The notes below the pieces were generated by a model, which did not search any database, was not told where the DNA came from, and saw nothing but the letters and a program-made list of their open reading frames with translations. A stretch of 64,000 nt of DNA from contig NW_024466413.1 in assembly GCF_017591425.1 (NCBI RefSeq), forward strand, positions 1,550,001-1,614,000. The letters are read 5' to 3'. Source of the DNA: Ochotona curzoniae (taxonomy: Eukaryota; Chordata; Mammalia; Lagomorpha; Ochotonidae). A program made the translations under genes and the position numbers. Below are positions 23,250-33,490 of the stretch, in pieces; position 1 is the stretch's first letter, and each line of letters starts with the position of its first letter.

Positions 23250-23576
23250 CGTATATGAATAAAGCTGGCTCCACGCAAGCTGTCTCTGCTGTGGTAAACC
23301 CTAACCTAGCTTATGTAATAATGAATAATAACCTGAACATTCACCCTTGTAACCAAGGAGACATGTCTCATCCAATCACAGCGTTTGAGCTTCAGGATGC
23401 AACTGATTATACCATGCCCACATCAAGCAAGTGTTGACTACAGCCAATCGAGCTGCTCTCCTATGCCACTTGTTTTTTTTTCTCACTATAAATGCAACCT
23501 GCACATGTGGTGGAACATTCTGAACCATTCTTTAGTCTGGAATGCTGGCTGGGTCTAGAGCCTTTGCCTATGGAGA
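23250..23576 (+). promoter_or_regulatory. LTR-like U3 promoter region
   Basis: Two CCAAT-type words (tccaatcacagcg near 23370; agccaatcgagctg near 23441) precede a TATA-like 'ctcactataaatgcaacc' at about 23482, with spacing typical of a retroviral LTR promoter. The family is not recognised. The right side is cut by the L1 3' end starting at 23577. Confidence 0.35.
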
Positions 23577-23966
23577 CTGTCCTATCTAGTAACATATCAT
23601 TTAACTTCATGGCATTGTAAATTTCTATTTTTCTTTCTATTGTTGATTTTGTATTATGACTTTTCATTTGAGGGGATGAATAGTAGCTGTGGCATGGAGA
23701 GTAACATATCCAGATGTGAGGATACAATGTAGTATGCATTTCTACTTCCAGACAAAGATGGACTTGCAATGAAACTGTTTACTTTATCATGACACTAGGA
23801 TGCTGGACTCTGCCATTGTCTATGCTCGCATTGATGGACATATGACTGTGAATGAAGAACTACACTTTAGTAATGATATAGAGGAACTAGGTAGGGGGGG
23901 AAATTGTGGAGGGGATAAGGGAAATGCCAGGAGCCTATGGAACTGTATCATAATATGATGATGATG
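23577..23966 (+). mobile_element. Lagomorph L1 3' end, second copy
   Basis: Reverse complement of about 17205-17604: it opens with 'gtcctatctagtaacatatc' and ends in 'ggaactgtatcataatatg' followed by ATG repeats where the other copy has its A/T-rich tail. It stops at the junction between the two 124-bp units of the other copy, so it carries only one unit. The antisense 102-codon frame at 23461-23769 is the same UTR reading seen at 17438. Confidence 0.8.
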
Positions 23967-25589
23967 TGTTCTTTGGTAGGCCGCACAGGCGCTACCAATC
24001 ACTCTTAAGTCAGATGGATGGATGAAAACTTAGCTCCTCCGTTTTTGGTCACACCTTTCTCTCCACACCTACTTAGGTTTCCTCCTTGTCCAGGAGAGTG
24101 AACACTCAGGTTCCACTGAGCATGCTGACCACAGGGTGAGGGAAAGCAGAGGCTGATTCATAACACTTTGGTCCAGCTCTCTTCTGAGTCTAGATCATTC
24201 CAAGGAAGGAGAGACAGGGAGCAAAGTGCCTGCCCACTTGTGCAGGCTCACACTTCACTCAACTTGCTGCTCTGGGAGGGAGTTTCAGGCAAAGTTTTCT
24301 CATGAATTACGCTGATATTAACATGGCCAGGGACTCAAACACCATCAGATTCCTGTTAGTAGGTTAGGAAAGTCAACTCTCATTCACTCTAGCAAATAGC
24401 AGCCTAACAGGGAACTTGGGACACCTGCTGTTTGTGTGAGGTTGGGATTGTAGCCAAAGCTCCACACTCAGGACCTCTGGGGCATCATGCCAGAGGAACT
24501 GGAATACTGCTTGCTTCAGCAAGGTGGTAGATGGAAGATTAGCCACCTGTTTGTACTTATGAAAAACCACTGGCTGGGAGAGATGGGATCTTGCTGTTTC
24601 TCTTGATGTCCTACTCATCTGTGATAACTGTTGTATGTGTGTGTGTTCTAAGTGGCATTTTGTGATTCCTTTGATGTTTGTATGGCATAAGGAAATTTTC
24701 TGCTGTGTGGGACACTCCTTTTTTCAGTCCGGAGGGGGTGATGAGCACAGGATCTGTGTCTGTTGTGGCTCTTGTTGAGAAGCCTCCATTGTGCCCTGTC
24801 TAGGAAATATGGGGTGCATCAGGAAAACATGGGGAATGAACTCCCATGTTATCACCCACATTTTAAGCTCCACAGGAATTCTGCCTTCTTTTCTCTTTTT
24901 AATTTCTCTATACTTATCGTGTAAATCTAGAGTTTTTAATTCTAAGAGGATATGCTCAGTAGAAATGGGCCTACCCTGTACCCTTCTAATCCAGAATTCC
25001 CAAATTGACTTTTGAATACTTCACCATTCATACTCACAAAAATTATTGCTGTTTGGCAGTGAATACGCCTGTGTTTAACAAGTAGATTTTGCCCTATGTT
25101 GGTGCCTCGTGGCTTCAATGAGAGTTTAATTTTCAGAATTTGGGTGATTTATTTTGGTCTTGATTTATGCAGTACCTCTGGGTATCACATGGTCCTTTGC
25201 CATGTGGCCTGGGAGTTGGAAGGTTATTCCTCAGGACAAGCTCCAAGTGCTTCTTGGTGAGTTAGGGTTTCTAAGGTACATGAGAAGCAAGAAGCCCCTC
25301 GTGATGAGTAATTCAGATGCTATGTTTTCTCATCTCAGTGTTGTAGACAAGTGGACATTTTCCTGGCCAAGCCTGGTGGGGCAGGAGTCCCCTCTTAGGT
25401 GGATGAAGAGGGCTCCCAGGGCCAGGTGCCTTTACTGTGTCTCGTCTTCATGTCCAGTTGGCCTGCTGTCCCCAGACTCGTAGAGAAGCCCAGCCCAGTG
25501 GAGACCAAGGCAGCCCCTCAGCCAGCCAGCTCCTCAGGGATAACTCCCCCTTGCTGCTTCTGCTTACAGATAGGTGGATCACAGTGGGG
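23967..25589. other. Unassigned DNA, about 1.6 kb
   Basis: Mixed composition with CCAGG-rich words at 25370-25560. The 109-codon frame at 25154 has no domain. It may be old LINE sequence continuing into the L1 that follows. Confidence 0.35.
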
Positions 25590-26130
25590 GCAAGCTTCAG
25601 ACCCACTTGTAAAAGAGAACTACTTCACACTCACCAGGATGGTTATAATCAAAAGCAAACATGACTAACAAAGGTCATGAGGAAACGGGTCTCTGCGGGC
25701 ATCTGTGGAAACTTGTGCAGTCACTTCAGAAAACAGGCTACCAGCTCCTAAAACTGGAAAATAGAGTTACCACAGGACCCAGCAGTTCAACGTGTAGGCG
25801 TACACTCAGTGTAAATGATAGAGAATGTCTGCACAAAACTTGTTAAAAAAAGTATAAAAGCATCCATTTCACAACAGCCAATCAGTGGGAATAAGCCCCA
25901 TGCCCATTGACAGATGAAACGGGCTACACACCTAGAAAAAGAACACTGCTTAGCAACAAAAACAAAAAAGTCAAGTTCAACTATGTTGCTAGATTGTAGA
26001 TGAACTTTGGGAACAATGAAAGAAGCCAATGACCAATGATGAAAGCCTCCATTTACACGAAATGCTCAGAATTGAAAAAGCTACAGCGAATTTTCACGAT
26101 AGTTGTCCAGGTCTCAGTTAGAATGAGAGA
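25590..26130 (+). mobile_element. L1 ORF2 3' end, sense
   Basis: Landmarks in sense order are 'cacactcaccaggatggtta', 'tcatgaggaaacgggtctc', 'cacaggacccagcagttc', 'tttcacaacagccaatcag', 'cattgacagatgaaacgg', 'acaatgaaagaagccaatg' and 'cctccatttacacgaaatg'. This is the ORF2 C-terminal region running into the 3' UTR. Stops throughout. Confidence 0.7.
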
Positions 26131-26314
26131 AATTTGGATTAATTGGTTTAGTGTTACTTTTTTTTTCATATGGACGTATTCCACTGTAGTTGTGTATCAA
26201 GTTTGTTTTGCCACTAGTAAAGGGACTCAAGGTTGTCCTCACTTCTTGAATAAGGTGGATAGCTCTGCCATATGCATAGGAGTGTAAGGTGTATCCTTGA
26301 AAGACTGAATTCAG

Positions 26315-26640
26315 GCTGCTACAATAATCCTAGTGGCTAAAGTCCTCACCTTGTATGTGCTGGGATCCCATATGGGCGCCAGTTCTAATCCTGGCTGCTC
26401 TACTTCCTATCCAGATCCCAGCTTGTGGCCTGAAAAAGCAGTTGAGGATGGTCCAGGGCCTTGGGACCCTGCACCCACATGGGAGAGCTGGAAGAATCTC
26501 TCTGATCCTGGCTTTGGATTGGCTCAGTTCTGGCCATTGTGGTCACTTGGGGAGTAAATCATCAAACAGAAGATCTTCTCTGTCTCTCCTCCTTCAGTAT
26601 ATCTGACTTTCCAATAAAAATAAATAAATCTTTTCTTAAA
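26315..26640 (+). repeat. C-SINE (first of a nested pair)
   Basis: Head 'cctagtggctaaagtcctca', body 'ggatcccatatgggcgccag' and 'ggctcagttctggccattg', tail 'caataaaaataaataaatc'. The outer target duplication actgaattcag lies at 26304-26314 and again at 26982-26992, beyond the second SINE. Confidence 0.93.
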
Positions 26641-26647
26641 AACCTAC

Positions 26648-26981
26648 TGGGGCCTGGTACGGTGGCCTAGTGTCTAAAATCCTCGCTTTGAATATGCCAG
26701 GATCCCATCTGGGTGCCAGTTCTTATCCTGGTGGCCCTGCTTCCCATTCAGCTTCCTACTTGTGGCCTGGGAAAGCAGTCGAGGATGGCCCAAAGCCTAG
26801 GGGCTCTGCATCTGCATGAGAGACCTGGAACAGCTCCTGGATCCTGGTTTCGGATTGGCTCAGTTCTGGCCATTGTGGTCACTTGGGGAGTAAATCATTG
26901 GATGGAAGATCTTTCTCTTTCTCCTCCTCTCTAGATATATCTGATTTTGTGATAAAAATCAATAAGTCTTAAAAAAAACCC
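26648..26981 (+). repeat. C-SINE inserted in the tail of its neighbour
   Basis: Starts 'ggggcctggtacggtggcct' and ends 'gataaaaatcaataagtc' plus A-run. Its own duplication looks like aaaaacctact (before) and aaaaacccact (after), so it inserted later into the tail region of the first SINE. Confidence 0.92.
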
Positions 26982-27260
26982 ACTGAATTCAGTTCTTTGG
27001 ATATGTATCTAGCAATAGAACTATCGGGTCATAAGGTAGATGTATTTTATATTTTCTCGTGGATTTCCATATTTGCTACATAGCTATATTAATTCATATC
27101 TAAGTTTCCTTCTCCTCACATCCTGACCAGCATCATTATTTTCTGTTTTTCTTTCAGGTAATGTCTCTCTGTGATTTCCATGTGTAACTCCCCGATGATA
27201 GTGATGTTGATAATTTTTAATGTACCTGGTAGCCATTTGAGAAATGTCTGGTTGGATCTC

Positions 27261-27604
27261 CCACTCATTCTCTTTGAATTCATTCACTGTTCAGATGCAT
27301 GAGTTCCCGTCTACTCTGGGATATACAGCTCCTTGTTATATGGCTTCCAATATGTTCTCCGGTTCTGTAGCTCCTCTCTTCTTTCTGCTGACTGCTCCGG
27401 TTGCTGCCCAGTTTTCTAGCTGGATGAAATCCCACTTTGGGGATTAACTCTATCATTGCCTTTGTTTCCTGCTTTTTGGGTGTATGATTGCTTTAACTGT
27501 CACCTCCACTGTATTCAAGTAACTTTTTTTTGGTGATTATTGATATCAGCTTCTATTATATGTTTTGCTCAATATGCTTTATATGATTTCCATGAAGTAG
27601 TCAT
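27261..27604. other. Unassigned DNA
   Basis: T-rich, no gene or repeat recognised. A 67-codon frame at 27244 is not supported. Confidence 0.4.
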
Positions 27605-27972
27605 TAATGAGACCATCCAAGCCCAGCAAAATTTTGGCCAGGAAACCACATTTTCAAGTGAGCAACACAGACATTGCTCAGCCATTTCCTAACTGGTTGA
27701 GCAATCACCAGGCTGGACTGTCCTCTGTCAGGTTGCTGCCCAGACAATGAGCGTCAGCGAGTGTTTAAAATCCCAAGATCTGTCTGAAACGCTCGGTGGC
27801 TCTCTCTCCTTTCAAGAGACCCTTCATTTCCCAGACTCCTCCCAGGAGATGCCTGCCCTTTGCTTCTTTCCACATTCACCTGTCCACTCACAAATAAAAC
27901 TTCTCTGCAACTGAGTCTCGGCTTTAAATTTCTGTACTAAGCTGAGAGAACCCACCGGGCTTTGCCAGTAAC
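27605..27972 (+). mobile_element. Solo LTR-like element
   Basis: The segment begins tgagaccatcc and ends …gccagtaaca (TG…CA). Inside are a TATA-like 'gtgtttaaaatcccaag' (about 27759), a C/T-rich stretch, a polyadenylation signal in 'cacaaataaaacttctctgc' (about 27890) and a U5-like end 'gagaacccaccgggctttg'. This U3-R-U5 order suggests a solo LTR of an endogenous retrovirus. No flanking duplication is clear, so exact borders are uncertain. No internal retroviral genes are present. Confidence 0.6.
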
Positions 27973-28009
27973 AACACTGGCATGTCTTTTGATAGATGGC
28001 TATTTTTTC

Positions 28010-28110
28010 AATTTTTAAAGATATGGAAACTCAGGTTTAGAGACTTTCATATTTTGCCTAACTTACCACAGCTGAAGGCAGGGCCAAGCGGTCATTCTGA
28101 TTCTGAATAG
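28010..28110 (-). repeat. MIR SINE, antisense
   Basis: 'aagatatggaaactcaggtt', 'gcctaacttaccacagctg' and 'aaggcagggccaagcgg' match antisense MIR core (…gatgaggaaactgaggctc…). Confidence 0.6.
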
Positions 28111-28506
28111 ACTTAAATGCAATATGAATCACGACCTATTACTCCTCTGGCTATGGAACTACTTGAGGATGCTACAAAGGGGGGGATGGGTCAAGAGGAA
28201 ATGCTTCTGCCTGAGAAAGCAGGACACTTGCATTGCACTTGGTTGTGCCACAGACAGACAGACCTAAACTTGGGCACACCTTTGAGCCAAGCAAGTGCAC
28301 TTATTTTTTTAATATCTAAAAAACAATAAAAGATGTTGCTCTCTCAACCATACCAACTCTAGAAACTTCTCTTCCATTTAAAAATACTGTTTGGGAACAA
28401 AACCAACTGAATTTTTATGACTTTTTCAATTATGCAAATGTCTAAATTGCGTTTAAAAATAAAAACTAACTTTACACCCACTATGTGCAGGGTAAGATGT
28501 GGTTAA
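28111..28506. other. Unassigned DNA
   Basis: No gene or repeat supported. Confidence 0.4.
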
Positions 28507-28835
28507 CAGGAGCTGGGATGGTGGCATAGCAAGCTAACCCTTCCCTCTGTGGTGCTGCAACACGTATGGGCGCCAGCTCATGTTCCAGCAGCTCTACTAC
28601 CAACCCAGCTCTCTGCTGGTGGCCTGGGAAAGCAGTGGAGGATGACTCAAGCCCTTGTGAACCTAAGCCCGCTTGGGAGACCTGGAAGAAACACTTGGCT
28701 CCTGGCTTCAGCTCAGCTCAGCCATGGCTATTGTGGCCAGTGGGGGAGTGAGCCAGCAGATAGAAGACCTTCCCAATCTCTCTCTCCTACTCACTGGAAA
28801 TCGGCCTTTCAAATAATAAAAATCTTTAAAAAATG
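28507..28835 (+). repeat. C-SINE, full length, moderately diverged
   Basis: Head 'ggagctgggatggtggcata', 'acgtatgggcgccagctc', body 'gtggcctgggaaagcagtgg' and 'ggagacctggaagaaacac', tail 'caaataataaaaatcttt'. Confidence 0.9.
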
Positions 28836-31640
28836 GATACTAATAACAATGAGAAAATAGTTGCTCAGCAGACAAATTGAATAATCACATCCAAACTGAC
28901 CTTCTTTCAGTCCCCAGGAAGGATTTGTCAGCGATATTCCTGGGAACTAATTAGGAGCCTTCGAAATCACAGAGGCTGGCATTCCAAGATCAGCATCAGC
29001 CGTTCTGAGATCCTGCTGTGTGTGAGAACTGCTGGGATCTGGGACAACGGCGAAGTTCCTGCTCATCTGTTAAAAAGATGAAAAAGAACCACTTCGTAGC
29101 TTCATTTTCATACTTTGAAACACTCAGTATGCTGTTATCAAGGCTACAGAAGCAGATTTAAGAATTTCTCCCATTTCCAGCTGAAAGGCCACATGCAGGC
29201 CCTGTAGGGAGAGCCGAGGGCACTGCCACGTGCCTCCAAGTACCTTTCAGTTGGCCACTGTCTTAGGTGCCATCCAGGGCACCCAGGCAGGTAGTGACCG
29301 GGATGAACTGCAAAGCCCATGTGTCTGAGGACGAAGCTCTTGGAACGGGTGTCCACTGCTGCTGTGTGTGTCCTGGGCCAAACTCAGGATGCCCTCCCAT
29401 TGACAAGCATTTCTGCTGTGTTCATTGTTCCAAACCTTGCTCAGAGCTTGCTGTGAAAGCAGTGCTAGATCACTTCACAGAGTGACACCACGCCCCTCAC
29501 CCTCCCAGCACAGAGACTCGGTCACACCCACTTTCTTTCCGAAGACGTGGTGAAGGCCAACCCAGGAGACACATTTTGTCACGTTTTAAAAGTCCTGGGA
29601 GTCAGGCTGTGTGGGACAGGGCACTGCGGGGAAAGAATTTGGCAGAGACCAAAGCCACAGGAGTTTTCCCTAGTTCATGTCTGGGGTGTGTCTGAGACTA
29701 GCAACTTCATGGGAAAAAAAAGTTCTATTGGCTCACAAATCCAGAGGTAAGAAAATCTAAAGGGTACTGCGCAGGTGTCCTGCAAGTACTCCCCCTGGAC
29801 CCCTCAGCAGCTGCATCGCAACGTGCTTGAACTAGAAAGTGAAAGAACCACGGCAAAGCGTCCAAGCACGAGGTGCCCTCTCCTTGTGGCGATCCAGCCC
29901 AGGGTCCCCAACCTCAGTGTCAGGGCATGGAGGATCACACTCCAGCCCCCACACCTGTGCGGAGTAAGCAGCACCAAGCTGCAGCAAGGGGCGGGGCAGG
30001 TCATTTGTGAAGTGATGCCTGTGGGAAGGTGGGCAGCTGCTCTGTCAGTGCCTTCATTCCCCTTGGGAAGCAAGCAGGGTCAGAAGGATGTGGGCCTTGA
30101 GGCAGAAACCAGCAGTTCTGGGTAGGGGTGAGTGAGGGAGAGGGCTTCAAGGTCAGCCTTGGTCACAGGGTCAGAGACACCTGCCGCCCAGGCACTGAAC
30201 AGCAGGAAGGGTGGGAGGAGCACTCCGAGGATAAGGGACAAAGAGGGCAGAGGTCAAGAAGGGGGGCACAGGTGCTGGGCTCAGTGGGCCACCAACCGCA
30301 GGCCTGGAGAGGAAGGAGGGCAGGGTAGGGAGTCCCCGAGGGGTTTCTGATGGGTGGATGGTTGTATCCTGGGGTGTTCACTGGCCCTGGAAGGAGGATG
30401 GTCACAGAGGGGAGAAAGGCACCGGAGGCACATGCAGGAGAGCTGCATGAGGAGGTGATGGGGAGGAGGCATTTTCTCCACGTCCTCCTGGCCCAGACCC
30501 TCTCTCTTGGCCCAGGCCCTGTCTTTCCCCAGACCCTTTCCTTCTACTGTACAGCAGGTCTTCTGCCCTCTTCTGCTTCATACGGGCCTTACACAATTAC
30601 ACCCGTTACACTTTCTGGTGGTGAGTAACACACATCGAGTCTGCCCCCAGCCCTCAACTGCCTCTGGCACGCATACAGAAGCCTAACGGAGTTTTCCCAA
30701 TTGAACACTGCATCATGAGCATGGAGATGAACCATGGGACCCAGGCCAGATGCTCTTCCAAGGGAGTCCAACAGCAAATCCAGAATTCTGGCTGTCTGTA
30801 GGAGATCCTGTGGCCAGTTAACTAAGTAAACCGCAAGTATATTAACTAGGTGGCTGGGTGATGGACTAGGCTGTAGCCAATTAACTTTCTGGGTTGTCAG
30901 ATAGCATCGTTGATTGGGGTTCTTAGAAAGAACCCTTTTCGCTTTGCTTTGTTTTGACTTTTTCGCTCAAACCAACCCTGATTCCAACAATTCCTCGTGT
31001 ACTGGTCCTGGTCCTGTTGAATGGGAGCAGCTTCCACCAGGGGACATTCAGGCCACCGGAGTCAAAACATTTGAGCTTGAATGTCTCCCAGGGCACTTTG
31101 TCTTTGATTTGGCAGGTAGAAGGCCTTCCAGGCAGGAGTGACTCAGAGCCCAGTGCGTGACGCCAGCTTTTGCTGTGTGCTCCTTGGGTCTGTGTGAGGA
31201 CTAGAGCAGCAAGCACAGCTAATGCACTGGGGCTGCAAACATATGGTGCCGCCCACTAGCTGCTTGCTGCTGGCCGCCTCTCTGGGCCCTGGGCCGGCTG
31301 TCCTCTCTGCCCACAGCCTGAGTCAGCCTCTGCCTCCATGTGGGCCTTGGCCTTCGGCTCCCAGAATTCCCTGGATGCTGGTGTGAAACGTTCCTTGGGG
31401 ACTTCTCTCTGTCCTAGTTGACATTTGCCTTCTGGGAGTCGCAGAGGGCGTGATGTTTTGTTTTTGTTTGTTTGTTAGAACTGTGTTAGATTGTAGAGTC
31501 TTTGTGAGGCAGGTGCAGACAGATCCCACACACCTCCACACAGCTTCCTGGTTCAATGTCTAAGGTTTTAAAATGAGTGATCTATGACCAGCACACCACC
31601 TAGCTGAAGCCCACCCTCCTTAGGCTCGCTTAGTGTCTAC
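28836..31640. other. GC-richer unassigned block, left part
   Basis: Composition is visibly more G+C-rich than the flanks, with few or no recognised repeats. Many 60-116 codon frames occur on both strands because stops are rarer; none has a domain. No CpG-island density and no exon with both splice signals plus protein-like content is evident. Possible unidentified UTR or lncRNA cannot be excluded. Confidence 0.4.
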
Positions 31641-33432
31641 CTAATGGCTTTCTCTCTCCCACAATTCCATTCAGGACAGCATGGGGCACTTCCTGACATA
31701 TCTGCTCTGTTGGATTTGATTGTTTTGAAGGATCCATAGCATCCCTAACATTTATGCGGTACCCTTCCGTGGTTTGATTCCTGTACATGTTGGGTGATGA
31801 CATGCTCAGCTAATCAGCGTATCCATCCTCTAAGACTCACTGCTTCTGTATGGTAAATGCAAAGTGTTCTGACTGAGAAGCACAGTAGATTATCTTTCAT
31901 CCTGTTCTCGGCCCTGGGACCAAAGCTTGCTCCTTCTATACAACCATAGCATTCTATCCATGGGCCTTTTCTCCTCTCCCAAGCCTCCCGGTCTCTGATG
32001 ACAACTGTTCAAGATGTTCCTGTGTTTGTGCCTCACAGAGACAAGATACTTAGTTGTCTTAATTTTCCACTTAAGAAAGGAGTAGGAAAAGCCAGAGAAT
32101 AAGAAGGTCCACGAGATGGCGCTGTGCGTCCACCGTCACCGTGGACAGGTCATCTCTGAAAGGGAGGTGGAGCCGGGGCAGCCAGTGCTGAGCCTGAGGG
32201 ACCCATCAGCTCTGAGCCCGCGCTGAAAACCAGCTCACCCCGACGGCCAGCTCATCTGCCGGGCCTGATCTTTTGTTTTGTTTTGTTTAACATTACCAAG
32301 CTTAGATTTAAACGCTGCTGCTTCCACGTTTCAGAGGCCAGCCGAATTCCCGTGCCGGCCTCTGCTTGGAAGCGAGGTGTGGATACCACCCACGTGTCTT
32401 TATCGGGGTTCCTTCCCCCCTGTGCCGAACGGGGAGTGGGGGAAGGTGTGCAGTGGATCTTGAGCTTTGGACAGCCTTCAACATGCAGTTTTTATGTTAA
32501 CCCGTGCTTGTGTTGATTTAGTCTCTGCGTTTCCTGTGGAAGTGGGTCTGCCTCTCTCATGGAAATGGCAGCTGACGCGATGGCAGAGTTGGAGAGCAGG
32601 TGAGACGAGGCAGCCCAGCGTCTCAGCTCTCAGACGATGCCCACCGAGGGTTCGTCCTTCTGCCCAAGGAGCTGCAGGCTCAGCCGGGCGTCCTCGGACT
32701 CTCCCTTCTTACTTTCTCTCTTCATCATTTTTCTATTTGCTATTATCGTAAGTGACCACAAACTTCAGGGCTCAGAAGGATGCGCAGGAATCTGTCATCT
32801 GGCAGGTTTGTGCGTGGACGTCTGCCATGGGTCTGAATGAGCTAAGATGACAGTGTGGGCAACCTGTGCCCTGTGGGGACTCGCCAGGAAGAGCGTGTTG
32901 CGTCGCCTTTTCATGCTTCTCAGACCTTCATTCTGTGGTTCATACCCGCTTATGTTTTCAAAGCTGGCGCCTCGCGTCTCTCTGCTACTTATTAGTCATC
33001 TGTCGATGACCTAACTTAGCAACACCCTCAGCTTGACTAGGTAGGTACATTGGGCCTGGTGGCTACAAGTTAGGACTCACCCTGCCAGTGTGGGAGAGCC
33101 CTCAGGATTGTGAAGCGCCCCTTGCAGCAGCCTGCTTTGTCACACCCCCAAGCCCTGCGCAGACCCGGGGCGTCATAGCCGGCTCCCTCCGCTCCTGTCA
33201 TGAAAGTTCCCGGGGGAATCCTCTCCTTCAGCACCAGACAATGAAATCTCCACAGCCTCCCCCACAGGGAAGTTACTGACGACCCTTGGACCCCACAGCA
33301 CTGAGTAGAGAAACTTGGAGAGAAAAGCCACCTGCTCCACTCTCAGCGAGCCCCTTCTCCTGGAGATGAGGGAGGAGGGAAGGAGAAACCGCCCCTCCCT
33401 CAGAAGCTGCCATCCATCCAGCACAGAGGAGT
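31641..33432. other. GC-richer unassigned block, right part
   Basis: Includes a (TTTTG)n stretch at 32271-32290 and CpG-containing patches near 32100-32450 and 33130-33230. A weak C-SINE-like phrase (gggcctggtggctacaag…ggactcacc) lies at 33052-33080. No gene supported. Confidence 0.35.
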
Positions 33433-33440
33433 GGACAGGG

Positions 33441-33490
33441 AGGGGACTGGGAGGGGACGAGGAGGGGACGAGGAGGGGACTGGGAGGGGG
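33441..33490 (+). repeat. 11-bp G-rich short tandem repeat, quadruplex-prone
   Basis: Four 11-bp units alternating aggggactggg and aggggacgagg in the order A-B-B-A, then aggggg. Five GGGG runs within 50 bases on one strand meet the usual pattern for G-quadruplex potential. Confidence 0.85.

Larger units (their letters stand above)
26155..27260 (-). mobile_element. L1 ORF2 3' fragment, antisense, split by two C-SINEs
   Basis: Left part (26155-26303) reads antisense 'atatggacgtattccactg', 'aataaggtggatagctctgc' and 'aggagtgtaaggtgtatcc'. The right part (from 26993) continues directly with 'tctttggatatgtatctag', 'actatcgggtcataaggta', 'ctgaccagcatcattatt' and 'ctggtagccatttgagaaatg'. Removing 26315-26992 (the SINEs plus one copy of the duplication) restores a collinear L1. 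Confidence 0.72.

Noticed and set aside
25154..25668. Three overlapping + frames of 75-109 codons
   Set aside because: Overlapping frames in one GC-mixed patch that runs into an L1 fragment; no recognisable protein.
29775..30125. 116-codon + frame in GC-richer DNA
   Set aside because: Stops are rarer in this composition; an equally long frame lies on the opposite strand and no domain is visible.
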